Origin: Hyphomonadaceae bacterium
GTDB taxonomy: Bacteria; Pseudomonadota; Alphaproteobacteria; Caulobacterales; Hyphomonadaceae
Direction of reading: 5' to 3'
NCBI GenBank assembly: GCA_022760335.1
Contig: JALEGE010000175.1
Location: 1-42,652 of the forward strand
DNA length: 42,652 bases
Shown here: piece after piece, positions 25,957-34,672 of the stretch
Layout of the letters: every line of letters starts with the position of its first letter
Position numbering within the stretch: position 1 is the first letter of the stretch
Notes under the pieces: model-generated
Databases searched by the model: none
Told to the model about the DNA's origin: nothing
The model's input: the letters and a program-made list of their open reading frames with translations, nothing else
Program-made: the position numbers and the translations under genes

Positions 25957-26451
25957 TTAGATGGGGCGAAGATTGATTTCGGTGATCACCGCGCGCGCAT
26001 CGGTGCGTGAGACGCATTTGAACCCAATGCGGCTAACCTCGCCCTGCGCCCGAAAGCGTGTTTCATAAAGATCAACTTCCTCGGCCGTAAGGATGGCCTG
26101 CCCGTTGGCGGTGACCTGCAATTTTCCGACAATATCGGCAACGGCGATGCCGACATAATAGAGCTGTCCGGCTTCTGTCGCGAGATCGATATACGCCAGA
26201 TCCTCTGGCCCACCGCCATTGCGTGAAATCGACAGGATCGACAGCCAGCGAGCCGCTTGTGGACCTGCAGATCCCCAATGGTCCGCCGTCACATCTCCGG
26301 CACCGATCGGCAGAAGGGTTGTGGAGCTACGATCAGGGTTGAGCGCTACAACTTTGTCGGATGGCATGTTGGCAGACGGTGCAGCACTAGGCGCAGGTGT
26401 CTCTGCCACTTTGAGATCGTCGGTTGTGTTTCCGCGTCCAAAAATTCCCAT
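25957..26451 (-). CDS. Hypothetical protein with a probable beta-sandwich (jelly-roll) domain
   Basis: A 164-residue protein not recognised as a named family. No signal peptide: it starts MGIFGRGNTTDD, then has a Pro/Ala/Ser-rich linker to about residue 50. The rest alternates beta-strand-like stretches (LYYVGIAVADIVGKLQVTA, EVSRIGFKCVS, ARAVITEINLRP). That strand pattern lines up with the last 85 residues of the 1482-residue glycosyltransferase encoded next to it. A non-catalytic glycan-binding or assembly role is a guess from this. The ATG at 26451 has GAGGGGA upstream. It follows the lipoprotein gene by 42 bases on the same strand. Confidence 0.7.
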   Translation of the reverse strand: MGIFGRGNTTDDLKVAETPAPSAAPSANMPSDKVVALNPDRSSTTLLPIGAGDVTADHWGSAGPQAARWLSILSISRNGGGPEDLAYIDLATEAGQLYYVGIAVADIVGKLQVTANGQAILTAEEVDLYETRFRAQGEVSRIGFKCVSRTDARAVITEINLRPI

Positions 26452-26493
26452 TTCAATCCCCTCATTTTGGAAGTGAAGTCCTATTGGCCCCGT

Positions 26494-27123
26494 TCAGAGC
26501 GTACTTTCGCAGTCTGCAAGTGTCGGGTCGACGCTTATCTCGCCAATCGTCAGGCCCGACGGTGTTGAGCAGGCTGCAAATGAATACACTGTACCTGCCC
26601 AAAATCTCTCACGTAACCCCTGCCCGATGGAGGCGCTGCGCAGTGGGCGCGCGCGGGGCCCGCTCCCGACCAACTCCCCATCCACAAAAAGGGCGCTGCC
26701 ATCAAGTGTTGTGACCATTTTGACATGGGTCATTTCGCTCGGCGTGCCGGCTCTAAAGTCAAGATTTTCACCCTCATTCGGTTTGATCACGAGGAGATAG
26801 GTCTCATCCTGAAGAAAAACCGCGAGGCCAGGGCTGTTGAAAGGCATGGCGGGGGAGACATCGGAAAAGGCCTCAGTCGGCTGGCCATCATCGCTCTTCA
26901 GCACGAGTTCAATCGTGTGCAAACGGATTTGAGGATCGAAATCGATCACGCGCGACTGCGTACCGTCGAAATACTCCCCTGCAGGTTCCGGATCCGGTGC
27001 GGCTGCAACGACGATATCCAGATCCTCTGCAGCTTCTTCAGCACTATCGGACGGGCCAGGCGCGCCGCATGCAGACAGCACGAGCGCGACCAAGCCAATC
27101 CATGACAGGCGAAGAGTAAGCAT
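26494..27123 (-). CDS. Putative lipoprotein with LamG/concanavalin-like C-terminal domain
   Basis: A 209-residue predicted lipoprotein. The first 19 residues form a lipoprotein signal peptide ending LVLSACG (Cys19 as the lipidated residue), followed by an acidic linker. The C-terminal part, with THVKMVTTLDGSALFVDGE, then SIGQGLRERFWAGTVYSF, has the order of strands and the VDG turn seen in LamG-like laminin-G/concanavalin folds, so it may bind a glycan on the membrane surface. The frame opens at 27177, but the ATG at 27123 has AGAGGGA at good spacing and gives the signal peptide. It lies 120 bases downstream of the giant glycosyltransferase gene on the same strand. Confidence 0.75.
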   Translation of the reverse strand: MLTLRLSWIGLVALVLSACGAPGPSDSAEEAAEDLDIVVAAAPDPEPAGEYFDGTQSRVIDFDPQIRLHTIELVLKSDDGQPTEAFSDVSPAMPFNSPGLAVFLQDETYLLVIKPNEGENLDFRAGTPSEMTHVKMVTTLDGSALFVDGELVGSGPRARPLRSASIGQGLRERFWAGTVYSFAACSTPSGLTIGEISVDPTLADCESTL

Positions 27124-27167
27124 CAAATTCCCTCTTTCGTTAACATGACCATCTATCAACAATTGCC

Positions 27168-27211
27168 ATCGGATCAATCTCCGATTCTGTTGTCAGCACT
27201 GGAACTGACAA
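27168..27211. promoter_or_regulatory. Two dyads upstream of the lipoprotein gene
   Basis: Between the giant glycosyltransferase stop and the lipoprotein start lie ATCGGA-N6-TCCGAT (27168-27185) and TTGTCA-N10-TGACAA (27190-27211). The second shares its half-sites and the 10-mer AACTGACAAA with the dyad at 31928-31942. Confidence 0.35.
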
Positions 27212-27243
27212 ATGGTTGCATTTAGCTCACAAAGTGTCGCGCT

Positions 27244-30200
27244 TTAGGCAGTCTTGAGCGCTCTTGCCAGCTCTGTGAGGCGGGCATCGGCGAGGGTGAA
27301 TTTGGCGCGGTAGGAATCAACCCCTTTCAGATCGATCCGCATCGTATTGGTCTTGGCGGTAACCTTGACCGAGACATCACGGGCTTCGCTCATATCGACA
27401 GCCACCTGTCCGTCGACGAGCACCACCAGGCGCGGATCAATTTCGTTGATTGTCAGCGCCAGTTCATATTCCGCGCCGCGCTCAACGGAAACGATCGTGA
27501 AGAACTGATCCTTGTGGCTGCCATCATTGCGGTCGATCTCATAGCCATGTTTGCCATTCTTGACCTGGACCTTGTCTCCAACACACCAGCCGCGCTTTGG
27601 ATCCGCGCTGATGCCGAGTGAGACCAGATCAATTGGCTCTGCCGGACCCCGCGAAGGCTCGCTGCGCAGGGCGGATGCACCGCGATCAAAGAACAGGCCA
27701 ATCCGACCGATCCGATCGCGCGCATGCTTGCGCACGGCCTGCGTCGCGGAGTTGGCTTCTGAAACCTTGGTGACTTTTTCAGCCTCTTTCGGCGCCTTGG
27801 CTGGGCGGGCTTCCTTGCGGGTGGACGGCGCAGCTGCAGTCAAAACGTCATTGAGAATGGCCGGGCGGTTGGATTGGCGGACGGCAAAATTCCGCACACC
27901 CAGAACATGTTCACTGTCGCCTGTGTAGCGCGCAGTCCCGCCGGCGGTTTCGCGCATGACAAGCTGCGCCATCAGGGCCTGATCGGTGTTGATCTGATCT
28001 ACCGACAGCCAGACATGATATCTTCCTGGGCCGCTTGCGGTTTCTTCCAGCGCGGCGATGCCGCCAAAGGCCTCGCCATCAATCAGGGTGGAGTTCGTTC
28101 CGGCCTTGACCGCCTTGCCCATCTCCAGATCGAAAGTTGCCTCTGCGAGCATCTTGTTCTTGCGATCCGTCAGCCAGATCGAGACATAGCGTTGGCCGGT
28201 GGCTTTCACGTCCAGTTCGGCGCATACAGGCTCGCCTACGCTGGGCTTGAACTTCAGGAAAGCGCGGTGGACGCGCAGTTCGTCGGTTTCCTTGATGGTG
28301 GTGAACTGGTCTGGCTCGATCTCGCCAGCGGCCAGGCCCGCCAATTCCCAGACCTTCCCACCCGGTGTTGCCGCGCTTGCAAGCAGGCTGGCTTTTTCGG
28401 CCGGTTCAGCCTGGGCCCATAGCCGCGCCGCAATGGCTTCGGAAGAACGCACCTCACGGTATTCAACATGTGTGCAGGCGGCGTTCAGCGCGGCTTTCAG
28501 CTCAGGAACCGGCCGAGGCTCAGCCAGGGCGATCAGCATGCAGTCCGTGCTGGGGCGTGATGGGCAATATGGCGCCAGCGTGATTCGCCGCAGCGGCTTG
28601 GTGTCACCCACCCGACGGGGGTGCCAGTATTCGGCGACCAGTACCTGATAGCCGCGCTGGGTGAACCAGTTGACCAGTTCCAGTGTTTTTTCTGCCGGGC
28701 GGTCATAGCTGTCGGTCAAGATTCCCAGACAGGAAATTGCAGGCCGGGTATATTCGATCCAGCTTGGCACTGTATCAGCCATGCCGGGCATATAGTCCCG
28801 GATAATCAGGCCAACATTGCTCTCCGGCGGAATGTGATCGAGCGTTTCGACAAGCGTGTAGACTTCGCGACGGTGATTGCGTTCACCGCTCATGCCGGCT
28901 CCCGGGCGCACATCTTCCAGTTTCCAGGCGCCTTCGGGCAGTTTCGCCACGGCATCGATCACCGCGCCATAGGCCATCGGATCGCTTTCCAGCGCCGTGC
29001 CGGTGCAATTGTCTTCAGCCGCCTCGATCAACGCCTGGGCCTTGTCGATGCCGCTGAGGACAAGCTGTTTTGTCGTGTTATCGCTCATCAGGCTACGTGC
29101 CAGGGCGATTGCATCGAGCCGCGCATCTGCCGATGGCGGGGCCTGGCCGATCAGCGGCAAGGCGGACTCGCGCAAGGTTTCAGCATATTCCTGCTGCGGC
29201 TCTGACCAGTAGACTTGGTTGTCGCTCTGCGTGCCCGAAAGGATCTGCTCGCCGAGCCCAACCCAGGAATTGCTGGCAAAATAGGATTTTGCCGCCTGGG
29301 TCATGTCAATCTCGCCGCGCTTGACCTGTAAGATCGTATCATAAACGGCGCGGGCGATATGCTCGCCTTCGGGAATGTTCACAACACGGCCGAAGCCATG
29401 CTCGGTCGCGCATTCGGCCAGCCATGTGCCGCCCAGGGCGACGACTGGCGTTCCGGCATAAAGTGCATCAATCAGGAGGCCTGATGTGCGGTCGGCAAAA
29501 TCCGGTGGCAGATAGGGCAAGACCACAACATCGGCGGTGCGCAGAACCTCGATGAAGTCGGCTTCCTCGATATGTCCGGCCAGCACCTTGTAGTCGCCGA
29601 GGGCTTCGCGCTGCTCCTCCGTGGCGTTTTCGTCCAGCGGGTCTGTCCGGAAGACCACGCGGTAATTCTCCCCGCGCAGCATGGAGGCCAGTTTCGAGGC
29701 GGTGTCGAACAAAAGCTCCGAGCCTTTTTCCACCCGGTTGGCGGAGGGGAAGAAAATGCGCACCTGGTCGACCTGTTCCGGCGCGGGCGTCGCGATGGTA
29801 GCGCGGGCCTGATCATCATTGATCAGCGGGCTGGGATGGGGCGCGACCGGCACCACATGGCCCGTGCGGGCCTGCAGCGCGCGCATCTGGTGGGGCGTCA
29901 TCGCGGTCGCAAAGATGCGCCGGTCATGCTGCAGCTCTTCCAGCAGCCAGGCATATTTAGAGGCAAAGCGCGGCGACCAGACATCGGCGGTTTTCAGCCA
30001 GAAGAAGTTCACCACAATCCGGATATCGGGCCGGTCGCGCGAGATCTGGTAAAGAATGTTCAGGTGCTCAAGGCTGCCGGTATACATATAGACAATCACC
30101 TCGCCCGGCGCGGCCGCGCGCACACGGTCAATCGCGCGCTCGAATTCGGCATGGACGGCGGCCTCGACATCCTCGAACTTGTCGGTGCGGTTGCCGATCC

Positions 30201-31692
30201 GGTTGGCGAGCGTCCAGCTATTGGTGCTCAGGCACGGATCGACCGTGATGCCGTCAATCGTGACGGTGCCATCATCGGCGATCTCGCTGATCATGTCCGA
30301 GCCAAGTTGCGAATTGGCGGCCACACGATATTCGCAGCCGCGGTCCTGGATGATCGGCGCCAGCTTGGCTTCATAGTTCCAATAGTGGCCGATCTTGTCG
30401 ACAAGGTCGGGGTTCAGCGAGAGCACCGTGACCGGCGCATCGCGCTCGGCATAGCGCGGCTGGCGCAGCGGTTCGGCCGCGCCGCGCCGCCGAAGGGCCG
30501 GGACGAAGGAGGCGGTTGCGCCCGTCACCTCGCCGCCGCGCGCCTCATATTTGCGGCACATCTCCTCCACCTGGTCGCAGTGCTTTGAATAATAATCATT
30601 ATAGCTGATATTGAAGAAGCCGGGATGGGCCACTTTGATATCGGCCATCTTGTCATTGAACTGCGAGCCCTTGTGGTGGCCCCAGAAATACTGGTCCTCG
30701 TGCAGCGGGCGGCCGTCGCAGCCGGAGATCGTCATCTTGTCATAACAGCTTGCCCCGACCGGCATCATCAGCAGGGTCAGCACATTGGGCAGCGGCGCGA
30801 CGTGGAAATCCTTCTTCAGGTCGAGATTGAACTCGCCTTTTTCATAGGGCAGCGCGATGACCCGGTGGTGAAACGCGTGCGGGATATAGTGAAGGTGCAC
30901 GAAATAATCGCGCATGGGCACGAACAGGGTGAAGTCATATTCGTGCATCCGCTTGACCAGTTCTTCGCGGAAAGCAGCGGCATAGGAAGACGGGCCGGCA
31001 TGGAAAATCGGGTCGGCCGCGCAGATCACCTTCGGGTTCAGCTTGGCCATCAGCTCTTCATTGGCCACGAAGGAATTACAGGTGATGACATCGCCATCGC
31101 TGAAATCCATCCCGTCGACCTGCGAGAGCGAGGGACCGGTGCCGAAGACATGGCATTTATCGCGTGTGATTGTTTCCGTGAAAGCGAGGAATTTCGCATG
31201 GCTGTCGGCGATCACCTGGCTGATATCGCCCACCAGGCCCAATGCCGCGCTCAGCAACAGCGAGGCCTCGGTCGCGCGCGCGGTGCGGTCAGCAAGTACC
31301 AGCTTGATCTTTTCAGGCAGGGCAGCGCGTAATTCCGGCTGGCTTGAGAATACCTCATCCGGCCCGGTTTCATCATGCTCGCCAGGAATCTTCCAGACGA
31401 TCACGATATCCGATTGCTTGAGATGTTCGGTCCAACTGGTGGTCTGAAAGTCGAAATGCGCACGGATCTCCAGCTTCTGGAAGAATGTGTCGGGCGCGTT
31501 CGATGGGGCCGAGGCAGGGTCGAGATAATAGGGCGCGGAAAGCTGTCTCAGCATGCTCAGGGGCACTGAGGAGACAATGCTGAGGGATGCGATCTGGCTT
31601 ATATAGGGTGACAGATGCCAGTTGAGTCGGCTCAGCAGATCGGCGGCGTCGGCTTCATTTGTGATAGCGGGATAGACACTAATACGCTTCAC
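27244..31692 (-). CDS. Giant multidomain glycosyltransferase: GxGPSL (GT42/DUF115-like) plus GT4-like plus beta-sandwich domains
   Basis: A 1482-residue cytoplasmic-type protein with no signal peptide. Domain reading: residues 1-175 unassigned; 175-400 a GTGPSL domain (FGTGPSLSQVDG near 183-194, ITCNSF, ISGCDG) resembling the GT42/DUF115/Maf-like group; 418-800 a GT-B domain of GT4 type with its donor half FFPSANRVEKGSELLF (646-661) and the nucleotide-binding SGLLIDALYAGTPVVALGG block (736-754); 940-1050 a stretch ending RGYQVLVAEYWHPRR that recalls the C-terminal half of FkbM methyltransferases but lacks an obvious SAM site; 1130-1270 and 1365-1480 two beta-rich domains separated by a Lys/Ala linker. 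It starts with GTG at 31692, behind GGGAG. It probably adds two different sugars. Family labels for the first and third regions are tentative. Confidence 0.8.
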   Translation of the reverse strand: MKRISVYPAITNEADAADLLSRLNWHLSPYISQIASLSIVSSVPLSMLRQLSAPYYLDPASAPSNAPDTFFQKLEIRAHFDFQTTSWTEHLKQSDIVIVWKIPGEHDETGPDEVFSSQPELRAALPEKIKLVLADRTARATEASLLLSAALGLVGDISQVIADSHAKFLAFTETITRDKCHVFGTGPSLSQVDGMDFSDGDVITCNSFVANEELMAKLNPKVICAADPIFHAGPSSYAAAFREELVKRMHEYDFTLFVPMRDYFVHLHYIPHAFHHRVIALPYEKGEFNLDLKKDFHVAPLPNVLTLLMMPVGASCYDKMTISGCDGRPLHEDQYFWGHHKGSQFNDKMADIKVAHPGFFNISYNDYYSKHCDQVEEMCRKYEARGGEVTGATASFVPALRRRGAAEPLRQPRYAERDAPVTVLSLNPDLVDKIGHYWNYEAKLAPIIQDRGCEYRVAANSQLGSDMISEIADDGTVTIDGITVDPCLSTNSWTLANRIGNRTDKFEDVEAAVHAEFERAIDRVRAAAPGEVIVYMYTGSLEHLNILYQISRDRPDIRIVVNFFWLKTADVWSPRFASKYAWLLEELQHDRRIFATAMTPHQMRALQARTGHVVPVAPHPSPLINDDQARATIATPAPEQVDQVRIFFPSANRVEKGSELLFDTASKLASMLRGENYRVVFRTDPLDENATEEQREALGDYKVLAGHIEEADFIEVLRTADVVVLPYLPPDFADRTSGLLIDALYAGTPVVALGGTWLAECATEHGFGRVVNIPEGEHIARAVYDTILQVKRGEIDMTQAAKSYFASNSWVGLGEQILSGTQSDNQVYWSEPQQEYAETLRESALPLIGQAPPSADARLDAIALARSLMSDNTTKQLVLSGIDKAQALIEAAEDNCTGTALESDPMAYGAVIDAVAKLPEGAWKLEDVRPGAGMSGERNHRREVYTLVETLDHIPPESNVGLIIRDYMPGMADTVPSWIEYTRPAISCLGILTDSYDRPAEKTLELVNWFTQRGYQVLVAEYWHPRRVGDTKPLRRITLAPYCPSRPSTDCMLIALAEPRPVPELKAALNAACTHVEYREVRSSEAIAARLWAQAEPAEKASLLASAATPGGKVWELAGLAAGEIEPDQFTTIKETDELRVHRAFLKFKPSVGEPVCAELDVKATGQRYVSIWLTDRKNKMLAEATFDLEMGKAVKAGTNSTLIDGEAFGGIAALEETASGPGRYHVWLSVDQINTDQALMAQLVMRETAGGTARYTGDSEHVLGVRNFAVRQSNRPAILNDVLTAAAPSTRKEARPAKAPKEAEKVTKVSEANSATQAVRKHARDRIGRIGLFFDRGASALRSEPSRGPAEPIDLVSLGISADPKRGWCVGDKVQVKNGKHGYEIDRNDGSHKDQFFTIVSVERGAEYELALTINEIDPRLVVLVDGQVAVDMSEARDVSVKVTAKTNTMRIDLKGVDSYRAKFTLADARLTELARALKTA

Positions 31693-32020
31693 GGGGTCTG
31701 GCTCCCTGACAACTCTAAAATCTGTCGGCGCATTCTGAAACTCTCAGCTCAGGTGAGCTGTTAACAAATTATTCGCGCGCCTTTTCGGTTATGCCACTTC
31801 ATGGACCGATCTCAAGCTTTCGAGTGCGTAACATCGCGTTTTCTTTTCTTTGCCCGCAGGCTCGATGGATGCCGTCGCATATCGAGCCCAAAAGGGCAGC
31901 AGCGGAGGCAAAACACTGCGAAACGTCTTGTCAAACTGACAAAAACTCTGGAAACACTCCCTTGAAATCGGGCACTTACGGGCTTGTGTAGAGGAACCGA
32001 GACCGGGCTATAACCGTTCT
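31693..32020. promoter_or_regulatory. Divergent regulatory region between the two giant glycosyltransferase genes
   Basis: 328 non-coding bases. They hold two perfect dyads: CAGCTCA-GG-TGAGCTG at 31745-31760 and TTGTCA-AAC-TGACAA at 31928-31942. A weak promoter-like pair TTGAAA (31962-31967) and TGTGTA (31985-31990), 17 bases apart, points at the plus-strand gene. A further TGACAA lies at 31707-31712, just before the minus-strand start. No RNA gene was recognised. Confidence 0.4.
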
Positions 32021-34579
32021 ATGGCAGATACGTATGATCACGACGCCTTGCAAAGTGCACCGCATCTGGAGGCAGATTATCGCGCGCTCCTGAAGCGTGT
32101 GCCGTGGACATCGCCGAATTATCTTCCCACCGACCGTGTGCCGCTCCAGGCCAAGGTGGCTGGCATGGGGCGGGTTGCCGATATCCACAATCAGAAGCTC
32201 GACCGGATTTATCGTCCGCAAATGCGCGCACTGCGCAAGCAATATGCTGGGCAGCGACGCTGTTTCATCATCGGCAACGGGCCGAGCCTGAACCGGACCG
32301 ACCTGTCAAAGCTGAAAGGCGAAGTGACTTTCGCGACCAATGGGTTTTACCTCAAGGGGCGCGAACTGGACTGGTCGCCGACTTTCTATGTCGTTGAGGA
32401 TCACCTGGTCGCTGAAGATCGCGCCGATGACCTTAATGCCCTGAAAAACACGACCAAGCTTTTCCCAGCCTATCTCGGTTATTGCCTGAAGGAGGATGCC
32501 AATACGATCTTCTTCAATCACCGCGCGCGGGTGAGCTATCCTCATGGCTTCGATTTCTCCACAGATGCGGAGAAGGTGACCTATACCGGCTGTACGGTGA
32601 CCTTCACCTGCATGCAGCTGGCAGCCTATCTCGGCTTTCGGGAGATCTATCTCATCGGCGTCGACGCCGATTATTCCATTCCCGATGATAGCGAGATCGA
32701 GGAAACCGGCGCCACGCGGGTCATCGACATGGCCAGCGATGACCCCAATCACTTCCATCCGGACTATTTCGGCAAAGGCTATCGCTGGCACGACCCGCAG
32801 GTCGACATGATGATAGAGGCTTATCGCGAGGCGCGCCTTGTCTGCGACCAGATCAGTCAGCCAATCTACAACGCCACCAAGGGCGGCAAGTTGGAGGTTT
32901 TCGAGCGCCGCGACTATGATGGGCTCTTCACGCCAAAATCCGCGGTAAATGGTGAGGACAGCAAGGCCGTTCTTCCCGGGGTTGAGGCACCAAGCTTGGC
33001 TGCCACACATGAAACACCTTATCCGCGTGTTTTACTGATCGACATGGTTCCCATAGGTGGGGTCTCGGCCACCGGCGCGCTGAAGCGCACGCTGTTTTCC
33101 GGCTGGCCATGGGCGCGCCTTATGGAAGTCAACACAGATGGCGCGGACGCCCTGACTGTAGATGGTGGGGCGATCCCGGAAACCCGCGTCCCGCCAATCT
33201 ATTCCGATCCCAAACCGCTGATCGATCTGTGCGCGGCCTGGGACCCGGATGTTATCGTCTATCGCCCGCTGGATGACCGGCCGGACCTGCATGCCATGGC
33301 CATGGCAGTCATCGAGCGCACCGGCGCCCCGCTGATCACCTGGATCATGGATGACTGGTTGGAGCGCCTGGCTGAACGCAACAAGCGCGAATATCGGAAA
33401 ATGCTCGCCGATACCGCGCAACTGGCACAGGGCGCGCACACAAACTTCGCCATCAGCGAGTCCTTGCGCATTGCCATGGAACAGCGCCTGGGCGCCCCCT
33501 TCCATGTCCTGGCCAATGGCATCGATCCGGATATCTGGTCGGCCATTGTGCGCGACCCGCCGGGGCAGGGTGAGGAACTGGTGATCCGATATTCCGGCGG
33601 GCTCGCGCGCGACATGTCGCGAGACACTGTGTTTGCACTTGCCCAGGCGGTGGAACAACTTGCAGAGACTCGGGCCATTCGCCTGGAAATCAATACGCGT
33701 GAGCACTGGCAGCGCGAGGCAGGTGCCCTGTTCAGTCAGTTCCGCGCCACCTCGATCTCCACAACCGAGCATGATGAGCAAGCCTATTTCGAATGGCTCG
33801 CGGATGCCGATGTGCTGGTCGTGGCCTATAATTTCGATGAAGCTTCGGCTCGCTATGTCCGTCATTCCATGGGAAACAAGATTCCCGAAGTGCTGGCGGC
33901 AGGGCGTTGTGTTCTGGCGATCGGCCCACTGGATTATGCCTCGATCAACCATCTTCACCGCAGTGGCGGGGCGGTCATCGTAAAAGAGCCAGGCGTGGAG
34001 CCGATCCTGACTGTGCTCGATCAGTTTGATCGTGCGCGCTGGCGGTTGCCGGGTGTGGCAGAGGCTGCCCGCGCCTTTGCCTTCCAGAATCACGATATTC
34101 GCGAGGAGCGTGAGAAACTCCAGGACGCCCTGCGCGAGGCTGCGCATACGCGCACTCCGCCGACCTTGCCACGCAATTTCCGCCGCCTTGCGGAACTTGT
34201 CGAGCAGGGGGATCAAACAGGGGCTTCGACAGGCGAGCGTTCAGTTGAAGGAAGGGAAGATCATATGTCCAGGGGCAGTGTAAGCCCGCCCGCCGTGACG
34301 GGTTCAGGGCGGATTGGACGGATCCTGTCCTTCTATCGCAGCTGGCGCGGCCTTCTCGCCTTGCTGGCGATCGCATTGGTTGCATCGCCGGGCGCCTTGC
34401 TGGTTTCCAGTCTTGGCATGATGGGGATCGTGCTGTCCGTTCTACCAGCTGGCGCGCTGGCGTTTTGCTTTGCCATGATTGCCTATCTGCACACGGTGAT
34501 TGTCGATCATCATAATCAGATCGAATACCGCATCCGGCGTGTCGAACGGGCTGGCCGGTCTGGTGGACGCCGGCTTTAG
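32021..34579 (+). CDS. GxGPSL (GT42/DUF115-like) and GT4-like fusion glycosyltransferase with C-terminal membrane segments
   Basis: An 852-residue bifunctional-looking glycosyltransferase. Residues 80-310 form a GxGPSL domain (FIIGNGPSLNRTDL at 82-95, FATNGFYLKG, YLIGVDADYS and the His-containing DDPNHFHPDYFGKGYRWHD). Residues 335-735 are a GT-B domain: RVLLIDMVPIGG at the start, ITWIMDDWLERL, the hinge AISESLRI-type segment, VLANGIDPDIW, and the donor-side blocks IRYSGGLARDMS and GNKIPEVLAAGRCVLAIGP. After a low-complexity linker, two hydrophobic segments (about 775-830) should anchor it in the inner membrane. It is head-to-head with the 1482-residue protein, which shares the first two domains in the same order. 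Donors and acceptors are unknown; a CMP-sugar is possible for the GxGPSL domain. Confidence 0.82.
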   Translation: MADTYDHDALQSAPHLEADYRALLKRVPWTSPNYLPTDRVPLQAKVAGMGRVADIHNQKLDRIYRPQMRALRKQYAGQRRCFIIGNGPSLNRTDLSKLKGEVTFATNGFYLKGRELDWSPTFYVVEDHLVAEDRADDLNALKNTTKLFPAYLGYCLKEDANTIFFNHRARVSYPHGFDFSTDAEKVTYTGCTVTFTCMQLAAYLGFREIYLIGVDADYSIPDDSEIEETGATRVIDMASDDPNHFHPDYFGKGYRWHDPQVDMMIEAYREARLVCDQISQPIYNATKGGKLEVFERRDYDGLFTPKSAVNGEDSKAVLPGVEAPSLAATHETPYPRVLLIDMVPIGGVSATGALKRTLFSGWPWARLMEVNTDGADALTVDGGAIPETRVPPIYSDPKPLIDLCAAWDPDVIVYRPLDDRPDLHAMAMAVIERTGAPLITWIMDDWLERLAERNKREYRKMLADTAQLAQGAHTNFAISESLRIAMEQRLGAPFHVLANGIDPDIWSAIVRDPPGQGEELVIRYSGGLARDMSRDTVFALAQAVEQLAETRAIRLEINTREHWQREAGALFSQFRATSISTTEHDEQAYFEWLADADVLVVAYNFDEASARYVRHSMGNKIPEVLAAGRCVLAIGPLDYASINHLHRSGGAVIVKEPGVEPILTVLDQFDRARWRLPGVAEAARAFAFQNHDIREEREKLQDALREAAHTRTPPTLPRNFRRLAELVEQGDQTGASTGERSVEGREDHMSRGSVSPPAVTGSGRIGRILSFYRSWRGLLALLAIALVASPGALLVSSLGMMGIVLSVLPAGALAFCFAMIAYLHTVIVDHHNQIEYRIRRVERAGRSGGRRL

Positions 34580-34638
34580 AGACTGAATCTCCGGGCATAG
34601 GCGCGGACTTATCCGACCGGGTGTGGCCCGCGCGCACT

Positions 34639-34658
34639 GTGGATCGCAAACGGTCCAC
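34639..34658 (+). other. Hairpin upstream of the DUF2793 gene
   Basis: An 8-bp stem (GTGGATCG / CGGTCCAC, one G-T pair) closed by a CAAA tetraloop ends 14 bases before the ATG at 34673, just ahead of the GGAG ribosome-binding site. It may influence translation of the following gene. Confidence 0.3.
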
Positions 34659-34672
34659 GGAGATGTCCCCAG

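Noticed and set aside
31760-31775. CtrA-type site around GTTAAC
   Set aside because: Only a half-site is present; a second TTAA at the required 7-base spacing is missing. The same applies to GTTAAC near 27130 and TTAAC near 21020.
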